DNA of 64,000 nt. Source: Haliea sp. (GTDB lineage Bacteria; Pseudomonadota; Gammaproteobacteria; Pseudomonadales; Halieaceae). Position numbers and translations under genes: made by a program. The stretch spans positions 89,737-153,736 of the forward strand of contig JAHEBM010000002.1 in assembly GCA_024642245.1 (NCBI GenBank). Direction: 5' to 3'. Under the pieces are notes generated by a model, which worked only from the letters and a program-made list of their open reading frames with translations, made no database searches and was not told the origin of the DNA. Positions 46,070 to 54,869 of the stretch are shown here, in pieces (position 1 is the first letter of the stretch; each line of letters begins with the position of its first letter).

Positions 46070-46240
46070 GGAATTATCTGCTGCGAGTTCGACTGGCAGG
46101 CTAGCATTCCAGTTTTAGGCGGCGAAGGCAAAGACCACGGTATCGAGAAATACACCAGCGTGGGGTATCTGCGCCGTCGATCACTCGCCCGGGGTGCGCA
46201 TATCCTGTTATCTTTAGGGTTCCGCCGAGGCATTAGCGAA

Positions 46241-46268
46241 TTGAGCCCAGCTGCCCCGGGTTTATATT
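46241..46268 (+). promoter_or_regulatory. Promoter of the Nudix gene
   Basis: TTGAGC, a 16-base spacer and TATATT, with the start codon 22 bases downstream. The closest match to the sigma-70 consensus in this part of the window. Confidence 0.5.
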
Positions 46269-46289
46269 TACCGATACTGAGACCACTAC

Positions 46290-47000
46290 ATGGCTGATGA
46301 AATACAACCGCGCCCCGCCAGTACTGTCGTTTTGCTGCGCGACGGTAAGGCCGGTCTCGAGACCCTCCTGCTGAAACGGAACAAGGCCCTGATGTTTGCC
46401 GGGGGGCTGTGGGTCTTTCCCGGGGGTGCGCTGGATCCGGAGGACCTGGAGGCGGCCGGGGGAGACGAGGTGCGGGCCTCGAGAATCGCTGCGGCAAGAG
46501 AGGCCAGGGAGGAATCCGGCCTGTGCCCCGACGCGGACGATATGGTGCTCGTCAGTCACTGGACCACGCCGGTGGTGGAGCCCAGGCGCTTCTCGACGTG
46601 GATTTACGCCGCGCCAGTAACGGCGCAGGATGAGGTTGTCATTGATGGCGGCGAGATTCACGACCACCTGTGGATCAATATTCGCGAGGCACTCGCGAGG
46701 CACCGGCGCGGGGAATTGCCCATGCTGCCACCCACGATAGTGACCTTGCTGAGCCTGGCATCCTATGACGCCGCGGCCGAACTGGTAGCCGAAGAACGCA
46801 ATAGCCCGGTACCGGAAGTACTGCCTGTGATTGGCGAGGACGAAGGCAGGATGGCGGTGTTGTTCAGGGGTGATGCCGGCTACAGCAATGGGAATGCCTC
46901 GACCGCCGGCACCAGGCACCGCGCAGTGCTGGAGGGTCGCTATTGGGTTTATCAATACGATGGCGTCGACCCTGCCTGTCCCCCGCTGGTGCGGCAGTAG
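46290..47000 (+). CDS. Nudix hydrolase
   Basis: A 236-residue cytoplasmic hydrolase of a nucleoside-diphosphate-linked substrate. The Nudix box is GALDPEDLE..., then AAAREAREESGL, with an insertion between the Gly-rich strand and the REAREESG helix that carries the metal-binding Glu residues. The C-terminal third is family-typical in length but has no motif I can assign. RNPP- or NADH-pyrophosphatase-type CxxC pairs are absent. A promoter lies immediately upstream, and the cytochrome b561 gene begins 13 bases after its stop. Substrate unknown. Confidence 0.85.
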   Translation: MADEIQPRPASTVVLLRDGKAGLETLLLKRNKALMFAGGLWVFPGGALDPEDLEAAGGDEVRASRIAAAREAREESGLCPDADDMVLVSHWTTPVVEPRRFSTWIYAAPVTAQDEVVIDGGEIHDHLWINIREALARHRRGELPMLPPTIVTLLSLASYDAAAELVAEERNSPVPEVLPVIGEDEGRMAVLFRGDAGYSNGNASTAGTRHRAVLEGRYWVYQYDGVDPACPPLVRQ

Positions 47001-47013
47001 GGCCGCCCGCTGC

Positions 47014-47676
47014 ATGTCCGCCCGGCTCCATCCCGTGTGGGATATTCCCACCCGACTGTTTCACTGGCTTATCGTCGCCTGCGTTGGGCTGTCATGGTGG
47101 AGTGCCGAAACAGAAAACCACGGGCTTCACCAGTGGCTTGGTTACACGGTGATCGTACTGGTGGCCAGCCGGATCGTGTGGGGCTTTGTCGGCAGTGTCC
47201 ACTCGCGTTTTGCCGACTTCCTGGCAGGGCCTGGCAAGGTCCTGGCCTATCTCCGGGGAAGGGGTGGTCACGGCGTCGGTCATAATCCGCTCGGAGGCTG
47301 GTCGGTTATCGCCCTGTTGTTCCTGTTGCTACTGCAGGCGGTGAGCGGTTTGTTCAACAGCGATGACGTGTTCTTTACAGGTCCTTTGTATTACGGCGCC
47401 AGCGTGGGTTTGCGCGACGCCATGGGCGTGCTGCATGAGCTGGCATTCAATGGGCTGTTGGCCCTGGTGGGCCTGCACATCCTGGCTGTGCTGTACCACC
47501 AGTTCTGGCGACGGGAGCGCTTGCTGCAGGCCATGCTGCGCGGCAGCGCGAAGGGTCGCGGCGGCAGGTCCGCACCGGTATCTGCCTGGCGCGCACTCGC
47601 CGTATTGCTGCTTTGTGCGCTCGCACTGTGGGGCCTGCTGCAGCTGGCCCCGCCGCCCCCGCCGGTAATGTGGTAG
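47014..47676 (+). CDS. Cytochrome b561/Ni-Fe hydrogenase b-type membrane cytochrome
   Basis: A 220-residue inner-membrane di-haem b protein that passes electrons between the quinone pool or a dehydrogenase and a periplasmic c-type cytochrome. It has four to five hydrophobic helices. Haem-ligand candidates are the His in LFHWLIVACVGLSWW, HQWLGYTVIVLVASRIVW, GVLHELAFNGLLALVGLHIL and LYHQFWRRERLL. The C-terminus is a fifth helix (ALAVLLLCALALWGLL) with a proline run. ATG 47014 is 13 bases after the Nudix gene. It converges with the cytochrome c' gene, one base apart. Confidence 0.88.
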   Translation: MSARLHPVWDIPTRLFHWLIVACVGLSWWSAETENHGLHQWLGYTVIVLVASRIVWGFVGSVHSRFADFLAGPGKVLAYLRGRGGHGVGHNPLGGWSVIALLFLLLLQAVSGLFNSDDVFFTGPLYYGASVGLRDAMGVLHELAFNGLLALVGLHILAVLYHQFWRRERLLQAMLRGSAKGRGGRSAPVSAWRALAVLLLCALALWGLLQLAPPPPPVMW

Positions 47677-47677
47677 A

Positions 47678-48157
47678 TCAGTAGAGGTAGTTTTCCGCCT
47701 TGTAGTCATCATGGCATGACTTGCAGGCCTTGCCTGCAGCGCCCACCTGCTGGGCGATTGCTGCGCGGTCGCCTGTTGCCGTGACCTGCTGCAGGCTGGC
47801 CAGTTCCTTGCGCATGGCCTTCATCTTGTCGGTGAAGTCGGCCTTGTTTTGCCAGATTTCGGCTTTTGCGCGTGTCGTGCCCTTGTCGGAGCCGTCGACG
47901 AAGCCGCGCATGATGTCCAGGGTGGAGAGGGCGCCAAGATCCAGGGCCCAGCCTTCCATTTTCTCCTGGTCCCAGGGTATTTCACCCTTTACCGACGCCG
48001 CCATCGGGCCGAAATTTGCCGCCAGCAGGGCGAAATAGGACTGGCGGTACGATTGCGGCATTTGCTGGTCATCAAAGTGTGATACGGCGGGCCCTGACAG
48101 CAGGGTGGCGGCCGCCGCAGCGGCTGCCAGCAAGGTTTTTTGTTTGAATCGGAGCAT
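47678..48157 (-). CDS. Cytochrome c' (c556 type)
   Basis: A 159-residue periplasmic monohaem cytochrome of the c' four-helix-bundle family. A signal peptide (KTLLAAAAAAATLLSGPAVS) precedes the mature chain. The single haem site is the C-terminal CKSCHDDYKAENYLY, as in cytochromes c' and c556. ATG 48157 has AAGGA suitably upstream; the frame extends to 48184. Cytochromes c' bind NO and CO, and are also electron partners; the neighbour is a b561, so electron transfer between the two is likely. The genes converge with a one-base gap. Confidence 0.9.
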   Translation of the reverse strand: MLRFKQKTLLAAAAAAATLLSGPAVSHFDDQQMPQSYRQSYFALLAANFGPMAASVKGEIPWDQEKMEGWALDLGALSTLDIMRGFVDGSDKGTTRAKAEIWQNKADFTDKMKAMRKELASLQQVTATGDRAAIAQQVGAAGKACKSCHDDYKAENYLY

Positions 48158-48313
48158 GGTGTAGTCCTTGGGTTCAGGTTGCAACAGTGCGGTACCGGGT
48201 CAGTGTAGGTCACGCGGCCAATTTATTGAACCTTTGCGGGCTTAAGTTTTTTGCCTGCGCTGAATTGCGCAAGGAGTGCGCTACCATGGCCCATCTTTGA
48301 GCAGGGTTAACGC

Positions 48314-50026
48314 ATGAGCGCTGAACAGCAGTGGGATTACAGTTTTGATGTTGTCGTGGTCGGCTCCGGCAACGGTGGCCTGACAGCGGCGCTGTGCAGC
48401 CATGAAATGGGCACCCCGGATGTCCTGGTTGTCGAAAAATCCCATCTTTATGGCGGCACCAGCTCAATTTCCGGTGGCGGGGTGTGGATTCCCTGCAACC
48501 GTTACGCGCGCGAGGCGGGCGCAAAAGATTCAATCGGCGACGCCAAAACCTACTTGCGCCAGCTTATCACCGAAGATGAGGTGCCCGAGTACCAGCTGGA
48601 TGCCTATCTTGAGAACGGCCCGAAGATGGTCGAGTTCCTGCACAGGCACACCCGGGTGCGCTATGTCAGCCTCGGCCACTACCCGGACTACTATACCAAC
48701 CTGGACGGCGCCATGGTGGGTCACCGATCAATGGAGCCGGAGACCTTTAATGCCGACGAGCTGGGGGAGGAGTGGCGTCACCTTCGTCGCACGCATCCCA
48801 TGATGCACCTCGCCGGCGTGATCGGCATCACCCAGCAGGAAGCGGCGCTGTTGATCGGCCAGCAGCCCGGCTGGTGGAAAATTGCCCTGAAGCTCGTGGC
48901 CGCCTATGTGGTGGATATTCCATGGCGCCTGCGGGATCGCTTCCACCGCCGCCTGGCGACCGGATGCGCCGGGGTGGCGCGGCTGCGCGCATCCATGCTC
49001 GACCGCGATATCCCCCTGTGGCGCAATACCACCATGACCCGCGTAATCGAAGAGCAGGGCAGGGTCGTCGGGATCGAGGTGAAGCGCAATGGCCGGCCCT
49101 TGCGCATACAGGCCCGCAAGGCGGTTGTGCTGGCCGCTGGCGGTTTCGAGCACAACCAGCAGATGCGCGAGCAGTATCTGCCGCAACCGACCGACCACCG
49201 CTGGAGTGCGGGCACCCGCGACAATACCGGTGACGCGATTCGCGAGGGCATGCGCCTGGGTGCGAAAATGCACCGGCTCAACGAGGCCTGGTGGTGCAAC
49301 ACCATCTCCGTGCCCGGCGAAGATATTCCCCGGCTCAGTATCATGGAGAAATCCTATCCGGGTTCTATCGTGGTTAACCCTGCCGGCAAGCGATTCAGCA
49401 ACGAGTCACAGAACTATATGGCGTTCCAGCAGGAGACGTTCCGGGTGCATAGCGCCGAAAATCCCTGTAATCCCAGCTGGCAGGTATTCGACGCCAATTT
49501 CCGTGCAAATTACTTCGTCGGTCCGCTTTACAACAGCCGGTTCCGCCCCGACTGGACCTTACCCAGGCGGTTCGAGCAGGAAGGGTTTTTCGTGAAAGCC
49601 GATACTGTCGCTGAACTGGCTGCAAAGATTTCCGTCGACCCTGCCGGCCTGGCCGATACCATCGCCAGGGTGAACGAGTATGCCCGTACCGGCGTCGACC
49701 CGGACTGTCACCGGGGCGAATCAGCCTACGACCGCTATTACGGCGATCCCCGCGTGACGCCGAACCCCTGCCTTGGCCCCGTGGTAAAAGCACCGTTTTA
49801 CGCTATGCGCGTAGATCCCGGTGACTTTGGTACGCAGGGCGGTATGGTCATCAACGCCAATGCCCAGGTGCTGCACGAGGACGGTCATGTTATCGAGGGC
49901 CTTTATGCCATCGGCAACTGCAGCGCGCCTACATTGCCCTGTTACCCGGGGCCCGGGGCAACCCTGGGGCCGTCCATGACGTTTGCCTACCAGGCGGCCA
50001 AGGCGATTACCGGGTATCGCGACTGA
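48314..50026 (+). CDS. FAD-dependent 3-ketosteroid delta1-dehydrogenase-like oxidoreductase
   Basis: A 570-residue flavoprotein of the FAD-binding 2 family. The N-terminal FAD motif is VVVVGSGNGGLTAALCSHE, followed by VEKSHLYGGTSSISGGGVW, which matches 3-ketosteroid dehydrogenases (KstD) and fumarate-reductase-like enzymes. A second signature is QARKAVVLAAGGFEHN, and the end is CYPGPGATLGPSMTFAYQAA. Likely reaction: dehydrogenation of a cyclic ketone or steroid-like substrate. ATG 48314 is 12 bases after TGAGCAGGG. No steroid-ring cleavage genes are next to it, so the substrate remains open. Confidence 0.85.
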   Translation: MSAEQQWDYSFDVVVVGSGNGGLTAALCSHEMGTPDVLVVEKSHLYGGTSSISGGGVWIPCNRYAREAGAKDSIGDAKTYLRQLITEDEVPEYQLDAYLENGPKMVEFLHRHTRVRYVSLGHYPDYYTNLDGAMVGHRSMEPETFNADELGEEWRHLRRTHPMMHLAGVIGITQQEAALLIGQQPGWWKIALKLVAAYVVDIPWRLRDRFHRRLATGCAGVARLRASMLDRDIPLWRNTTMTRVIEEQGRVVGIEVKRNGRPLRIQARKAVVLAAGGFEHNQQMREQYLPQPTDHRWSAGTRDNTGDAIREGMRLGAKMHRLNEAWWCNTISVPGEDIPRLSIMEKSYPGSIVVNPAGKRFSNESQNYMAFQQETFRVHSAENPCNPSWQVFDANFRANYFVGPLYNSRFRPDWTLPRRFEQEGFFVKADTVAELAAKISVDPAGLADTIARVNEYARTGVDPDCHRGESAYDRYYGDPRVTPNPCLGPVVKAPFYAMRVDPGDFGTQGGMVINANAQVLHEDGHVIEGLYAIGNCSAPTLPCYPGPGATLGPSMTFAYQAAKAITGYRD

Positions 50027-50071
50027 GCGTTATTCCGGATTCCCTGGTCGGTGCAGACCACCGGCGAAAGA

Positions 50072-50989
50072 TCAGCTGTGCACCGAAACCAGCGCATCCA
50101 GTAAGGTCTGTACGACCCGATTCGGCGCCGCTGAATGGCGCACGATAGCGTTGAACTCGCAGACGTATTGCAGGCTCGCAGGCAGCACGGGCCGCATCAG
50201 GTCGCGGGTGACGAAACTCTCCGCATAGTGCTCCGGCAAAAAGCCCAGGTACTTGCCTGATAGCACCAGGTGCGCTACCGCCTCCTGGTCATGGGCGGTG
50301 GCATGGCGCTCCAGCCCCAGCTCGCGGGTGATTTCCATATTCGGTGAATGGTGGCCAATACCCACATAGCGGTGTTGGCACACCCGGGCGATGTCCAGTG
50401 GTCCCTTGCCGGGTACGAACAGGGGGTGGCCCGGCGCGCAGTAGAGGTACATCTGTTCATCGAACAGGCGGTAGTAGTCGAGGCTGCTCGAGTGGCGGTG
50501 CGTGGGGATAATTCCGAGCTGGTAGCGACCGTCGATCACACCCGATTCAATGGCGTTGATCGGCAGTACGTGCAGTTGCGGATGCACATCCGGCGCCAGC
50601 TCGTCGAAAAGGGCAATCGCGCGGCTGATGTGGCAGCGGGGATTGGAGGCGGTCTTGTCAAAAATGGCCAGGGCCACCGTGCCCGTAAGCCGTTGGTGCA
50701 GGTCGTCCACCTCGTGCTGGAAGTTTTCCATCGCAGCCATGATTTTCTGTGCGCCGGCGAGCACCTGCGCGCCCTCGGGCGTAAGTCCGAAGCCGCCGCG
50801 CCCACGGCGGCACAAGGTGACGCCCAGCCGGGTCTCCAGGTCCTTGATATGGCGTGAGATTGTGCTCCGGTTGATATTCAGTTCCAGCTCTGCAGCGGCG
50901 AAACCACCACAGGCCGTGACGGAGCTGAAGACCCGCAACAGGCGCAAATCACTGTCGGTGAGGTTGCCCAGCAGGGCTTTTCTGGCCAT
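50072..50989 (-). CDS. LysR-family transcriptional regulator
   Basis: A 305-residue regulator with an N-terminal winged helix (LRLLRVFSSVTACGGFAAAE, then NRSTISRHIKDLETRLGVTL) and a C-terminal substrate-binding domain (about 95-300). It is divergent from the omega-transaminase and separated by 120 bases that are strikingly AT-rich near the LysR start. LysR proteins usually control a divergent gene, so the transaminase-transporter pair is the likely target. The inducer is unknown. The convergent flavoprotein gene ends 46 bases from its stop. Confidence 0.92.
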   Translation of the reverse strand: MARKALLGNLTDSDLRLLRVFSSVTACGGFAAAELELNINRSTISRHIKDLETRLGVTLCRRGRGGFGLTPEGAQVLAGAQKIMAAMENFQHEVDDLHQRLTGTVALAIFDKTASNPRCHISRAIALFDELAPDVHPQLHVLPINAIESGVIDGRYQLGIIPTHRHSSSLDYYRLFDEQMYLYCAPGHPLFVPGKGPLDIARVCQHRYVGIGHHSPNMEITRELGLERHATAHDQEAVAHLVLSGKYLGFLPEHYAESFVTRDLMRPVLPASLQYVCEFNAIVRHSAAPNRVVQTLLDALVSVHS

Positions 50990-51028
50990 GGCGTGTATTC
51001 CCGGCGATTAGATTAATAATAATGAAAC

Positions 51029-51056
51029 TTAAAATCGATAGATAATACTTTATACA
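51029..51056 (+). promoter_or_regulatory. Candidate promoter of the omega-transaminase gene
   Basis: TTAAAA, a 16-base spacer and TATACA sit in an AT-rich stretch (about 51007-51060) between the divergent lysR and transaminase genes. The transcript would start near 51063. An ATCGAT palindrome lies within the spacer; a LysR site is plausible but not proved. Confidence 0.4.
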
Positions 51057-51109
51057 CCCAAAAACGGGCACTAAAATAGCCCCGTCCCAAACTCCCGGAA
51101 ATCACAGCA

Positions 51110-52450
51110 ATGAAAAGCAAGTCCAGGCCGCGCCGCGCACTGACCAAGGCACAACTCGAAGCCCACTGGATGCCCTATACAGGCAATCGCCAGTTCAAGA
51201 AGGACCCGCGCATGATCGTGGGGGCCAGCGGTGTACATTTCACCGATGACAGGGGGCGCGAAATACTCGACGGCCTGTCGGGTCTGTGGTGTTGCGGCGC
51301 CGGGCATAACCGCACCGAGATCGCCGACGCCGTGCACCGGCAACTGCAAACCCTGGATTATTCCCCGGCTTTCCAGTTTGGACACCCGGGTTCTTTTGAG
51401 CTGGCCAACAGGATCAAGGGCCTGACTCCCGAGGGCCTGGATTACGTGTTTTTTACGGGCTCCGGTTCGGAGTCGGCAGATACCTCCCTGAAGATGGCCC
51501 GGGCCTACTGGCGACTGAAGGGCCAGCCCGCCAAGACCCGCTTGATCGGGCGGGAGAAGGGCTACCACGGCGTGAATTTCGGCGGCATTTCCGTCGGGGG
51601 AATTGGCGCCAACCGGAAACTGTTCGGCCCGGCCGTGGAGGCGGACCACCTGTCCCACACGCTGCGGGGGGAAAACGCGTTTACCCGGGGCATGCCCAGC
51701 CGTGGCTGGCAGCTGGCCAATGAATTGAACGATCTCATCGAGCTGCACGATGCCTCGAATATTGCCGCGGTGATCGTGGAGCCCATGGCCGGCTCCGCTG
51801 GCGTCATTCCACCGCCGGCCGGCTACCTGCAGCGACTGCGGGATATCTGCACCGCCAATAATATCCTGTTGATTTTTGATGAAGTGATTACCGGGCTGGG
51901 CCGTTGCGGAGGGCTGAGCGGCGCAGAAGTGTTCGGCGTGGTGCCGGATATCATGAACCTGGCGAAGCAGCTGACCAACGGCGCCATTCCCATGGGGGCC
52001 GTGGTAGCCAGCAATGACATCTACCAGACCTTTATGGCCCAGGGCGGCCCCGAGTACATGCTGGAGTTCGCCCACGGCTATACCTACTCGGCGCACCCGG
52101 TGGCCTGCGCTGCGGGACTGGCCGCGCTGGATATCCTCGAGCGCGAGCAATTGCCCCAGCGGGTCGCGGAGCTCGCCCCCTACTTCGAGGACGGCCTGCA
52201 CCAGCTGGCGGGATTGCCGCATGTCGCCGACATCCGCAATTTTGGCTTCGCCGGTGCGCTGCAGCTCGAACCCCATCCCGGGGAACCCGCGCGGCGGCCC
52301 TTTGAGATCGCCATGACGATGTGGAAAAAGGGCTTTTACGTGCGCTACGGCGGGGACACTATCCAAATGGGCCTGCCCTTTGTTATCGAGCGGGAACAGA
52401 TCGACAGCCTGCTGCAGGCCCTGCGCGAAAGCCTGTTGGAGCATGCGTGA
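51110..52450 (+). CDS. Class III omega-amino acid:pyruvate aminotransferase
   Basis: A 446-residue PLP enzyme that moves the amino group of an omega-amino acid or amine to pyruvate. Conserved segments: HWMPYTGNRQFKKDP, GLSGLWCCGAGHNR, FFTGSGSESADTSLKMAR, YHGVNFGGISVGGIG, FDEVITGLGRCGG with the Asp that binds PLP nitrogen, and LAKQLTNGAIPMGAV with the PLP Lys. Length and motifs match beta-alanine/omega-amino acid:pyruvate transaminases. It is divergent from lysR and followed by an AEC transporter after 33 bases. The physiological amine is unknown. Confidence 0.93.
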   Translation: MKSKSRPRRALTKAQLEAHWMPYTGNRQFKKDPRMIVGASGVHFTDDRGREILDGLSGLWCCGAGHNRTEIADAVHRQLQTLDYSPAFQFGHPGSFELANRIKGLTPEGLDYVFFTGSGSESADTSLKMARAYWRLKGQPAKTRLIGREKGYHGVNFGGISVGGIGANRKLFGPAVEADHLSHTLRGENAFTRGMPSRGWQLANELNDLIELHDASNIAAVIVEPMAGSAGVIPPPAGYLQRLRDICTANNILLIFDEVITGLGRCGGLSGAEVFGVVPDIMNLAKQLTNGAIPMGAVVASNDIYQTFMAQGGPEYMLEFAHGYTYSAHPVACAAGLAALDILEREQLPQRVAELAPYFEDGLHQLAGLPHVADIRNFGFAGALQLEPHPGEPARRPFEIAMTMWKKGFYVRYGGDTIQMGLPFVIEREQIDSLLQALRESLLEHA

Positions 52451-52482
52451 CCACCGCAGGCTCGTGACGGGGCCGCGGGCCA

Positions 52483-53451
52483 TTGACTTCTACTAACGCC
52501 CTGGCGCTGCTGTATACCGCCCTGTCGGTGTCGGTTCCCACGTTTGGCTGGGTCCTGCTGGGACTTGCGCTGCGCCGGGTAGGACTGGTCTCGGCCGCCT
52601 TTGTTGGCACGGTGTCTCGCCTGGCATTTAACTATGGCCTGCCGCTGATGCTGTTCGCCAGCGCGGCCCAGGTCGATTACGCCACTCTCGGCAGTGCCCG
52701 GCACCTGCTCGCCGGTGCGCTGGGTACGGTGCTTACCCTGGCACTGGCCTGGGGCTACAGCCGGTGGCGCGGCCACCCCAGGGCCCTGCAGGGTATTTTC
52801 GTGCAGGCGGCGTTTCGTTCCAACCTGGCGATCGTGGGACTGGGGCTGGCGATCTCCGCCTACGGGGAGCGGGGTCCGCTGCTGGCGGCACTCCCGGTTG
52901 CCCTGATGACGGCGCTCTACAATGTGCTCGCAGTGTGGGTCCTCAATTCCACGCTGTCGTCGACCACGTCGGCCACTTCGCTGCTGCTGGGTATAGCGCG
53001 CAATCCCTTGATTATCGGCATCGGAGCAGGAGTTGCACTGTCCGTATCGGGATTACCGGTGCCGGCCATCGTGGTGCCCGCCGGTGCTGCGCTCTCGTTT
53101 TTTTTCCTGCCGCTGATGCTGGTGTGTATCGGCGGTTCCATGCAGGTCTCGCAGCTGCGCCGTACCGGCGCCATTGCCTGGGAGGCCACCGCCTGGCGCC
53201 TCTGCGTGGGACCGCTGCTGACCGTGCTGCTTGCGCTGTCGATGGGTGTACGGGACGAGCCCCTGGGTGTCCTGTTCCTGCTGGCCGCCTCGCCGGTAGC
53301 GGCAGCCAGTTTTGTGATGGTAGTCGCCGCGCGCGGTGACGGGGTGTTGGCGGCAAACATCGTGGTGCTCACCACGCTGCTGTCGATTGTTACGGTGACC
53401 CTGGGGTTTTTCCTGCTGTCGCTGTTTTCCCTGGTGGGTCACCTGGGCTGA
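52483..53451 (+). CDS. AEC-family (auxin efflux carrier) transporter
   Basis: A 322-residue inner-membrane protein with about ten hydrophobic helices of the AEC/malonate transporter family. Features: VPTFGWVLLGLALRRVGL, ending FVGTVSRLAFNYGLPLMLF at the start, and GIARNPLIIGIGAGVALSVSG near the middle, the repeat pattern of the family. The start is TTG 52483, since an in-frame stop lies just upstream; the start is therefore weakly supported. It probably moves an organic acid or amine related to the upstream transaminase. Direction and substrate are unknown. The convergent acyl-CoA dehydrogenase ends 29 bases later. Confidence 0.88.
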   Translation: MTSTNALALLYTALSVSVPTFGWVLLGLALRRVGLVSAAFVGTVSRLAFNYGLPLMLFASAAQVDYATLGSARHLLAGALGTVLTLALAWGYSRWRGHPRALQGIFVQAAFRSNLAIVGLGLAISAYGERGPLLAALPVALMTALYNVLAVWVLNSTLSSTTSATSLLLGIARNPLIIGIGAGVALSVSGLPVPAIVVPAGAALSFFFLPLMLVCIGGSMQVSQLRRTGAIAWEATAWRLCVGPLLTVLLALSMGVRDEPLGVLFLLAASPVAAASFVMVVAARGDGVLAANIVVLTTLLSIVTVTLGFFLLSLFSLVGHLG

Positions 53452-53480
53452 CAATGTTGCCGGCCCAGGTGGTCCGCGTC

Positions 53481-54617
53481 CTACCTGCCGAGGATTGAGC
53501 GCGCCACCATTTCCCGCATGATTTCCGAAGTGCCACCGTAAATGCGCTGGATCCGTGCGTCGGTATAGAAGCGTGAGATCGGGTACTCGGCGGTGTAGCC
53601 ATAGCCCCCGAAGAGTTGCAGGCACTGGTCGATCGTCTTGCACTGCATCTCGGTGCTGGCGTATTTCAGCATGGCGGCTTCTTCTGCGGTGAGTTTGCCC
53701 GCGGCGTAGGCCTCGGCACATTTCTCGTAGAAGGCCCGGTTGATTGCGATCTCGGTCTTGACCTCGGCCAGAACGAAACGCGTGTTCTGGAAACTCGATA
53801 CCGGCTGGCCGAACGCCTTGCGTTCCTTTACGTAATCCACGGTGATATCCAGTGCACCCTCGGCAGCAGAAATCGCCTGGGCGGCGATGCCCAGCCGCTC
53901 CCGCGGGAGTTCCTCCATCATGATGACGAAGCCCTTGTTGAGCTCGCCCAGCAGGGCGGTGGCCGGCAGTCGCACGTCCTGGAAAAACAGCTCCGCCGTA
54001 TCGGAGGTGTGCTGTCCGATTTTTTCCAGCTTTTTGCCTTTCTGGAAACCCGGTAGCGAGGTGTCCACGAGGAACAGGGATGTCCCCTTGGCACCCTTGC
54101 CCGGGTCAGTGATGGCAGCCACGATCACGACATCGGCGTGGTAGCCGTTGGTGATAAAGATCTTTGAGCCGTTGAGTATCCAGCCGTCCCCGTCCCGGAC
54201 TGCGTTGGTACGGATGCCCTGTACATCGGAGCCTGCGCCAGGTTCGGTCATTGCCAGTGCGCCGACGGCTTCGCCTGTGACCATCCTGGTCAGCCATTGC
54301 TCTTTTTGTTCGTCGGTGCCGAAATGGTTGATGTAGGGAGCCACGATGTTGCTGTGGATACCGTAGCCTGTGGCCACGCCGCCGAAGCCCATGCGGGAGG
54401 CTTCCTCGATAATGGCAAAGGTCACTTGCGGGGTAGTCCCGGCGGCGCCGAACTCCTCGGGCATGTCCGGGCACAGCAGGCCGGCCGCCCCGAGGGTATT
54501 CCACAGTTCCCTGGGCACCATGTGCTGCTGTTCCCACGCTTCGAAATGCGGCGCCACTTCCTGCTCGAGTGCGCGCCGGGTCATGTCGCGGAACAGGGTC
54601 AGTTCTTCGTTATCCAT
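53481..54617 (-). CDS. Acyl-CoA dehydrogenase
   Basis: A 378-residue flavoprotein for alpha,beta-dehydrogenation of acyl-CoA. It shows the FAD-binding MTEPGAGSDVQGIRTNAVRD, the substrate-loop region KIFITNGYHADVVIVAAI, and the C-terminal QCLQLFGGYGYTAEYPISRF ending near YGGTSEIMREMVARS, where a Glu can act as catalytic base. The chain length preference cannot be read. It is divergent from the aldehyde dehydrogenase 252 bases away, the two sharing a region that holds a strong hairpin. It may serve in branched or dicarboxylic acid breakdown. Confidence 0.95.
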   Translation of the reverse strand: MDNEELTLFRDMTRRALEQEVAPHFEAWEQQHMVPRELWNTLGAAGLLCPDMPEEFGAAGTTPQVTFAIIEEASRMGFGGVATGYGIHSNIVAPYINHFGTDEQKEQWLTRMVTGEAVGALAMTEPGAGSDVQGIRTNAVRDGDGWILNGSKIFITNGYHADVVIVAAITDPGKGAKGTSLFLVDTSLPGFQKGKKLEKIGQHTSDTAELFFQDVRLPATALLGELNKGFVIMMEELPRERLGIAAQAISAAEGALDITVDYVKERKAFGQPVSSFQNTRFVLAEVKTEIAINRAFYEKCAEAYAAGKLTAEEAAMLKYASTEMQCKTIDQCLQLFGGYGYTAEYPISRFYTDARIQRIYGGTSEIMREMVARSILGR

Positions 54618-54691
54618 GAGGTGGTTTCTCCATTGGTCCGGGTCGTTTCGGGGGGCCGCAATTTTGCGTGATCAGGCGGGTAAAAACAATG

Positions 54692-54733
54692 GCCGGGGGC
54701 GATATGGCCGGGCCAGCGACCCACGCCCCCGGC
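54692..54733. other. Strong GC hairpin in the divergent acyl-CoA/aldehyde dehydrogenase region
   Basis: Perfect 10-bp inverted repeat (GCCGGGGGCG and CGCCCCCGGC) with a 22-base loop that itself contains TGGCCGGGCCA. No T-run on either strand, so not a standard terminator. It might be an operator, an mRNA leader structure of the minus-strand gene, or chance in GC-rich DNA. Confidence 0.5.
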
Positions 54734-54806
54734 TGTTATAAAACCGGCGAATTGGCTCCGGGACAGGTATTGTGGCCGCCGGACTTGTGGCCAGACCCCC
54801 GGAAAA

Positions 54807-54815
54807 TGCTACACT
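54807..54815 (+). promoter_or_regulatory. Extended -10 promoter of the aldehyde dehydrogenase gene
   Basis: TGC-TACACT is an extended -10 element; a weak TTGTGG lies 19 bases upstream. The transcript would start near 54822, about 48 bases before the ATG, which has GGAGAG just upstream. Confidence 0.4.
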
Positions 54816-54869
54816 CCCTGTCCTGCAAAACCATGATGGTTTTTAACCAACCCAGAGCGGAGAGTAACA

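Noticed and set aside
54724..54760. Hairpin 54692-54733 as a rho-independent terminator
   Set aside because: No T-run follows it on either strand, and it lies between two divergent genes.
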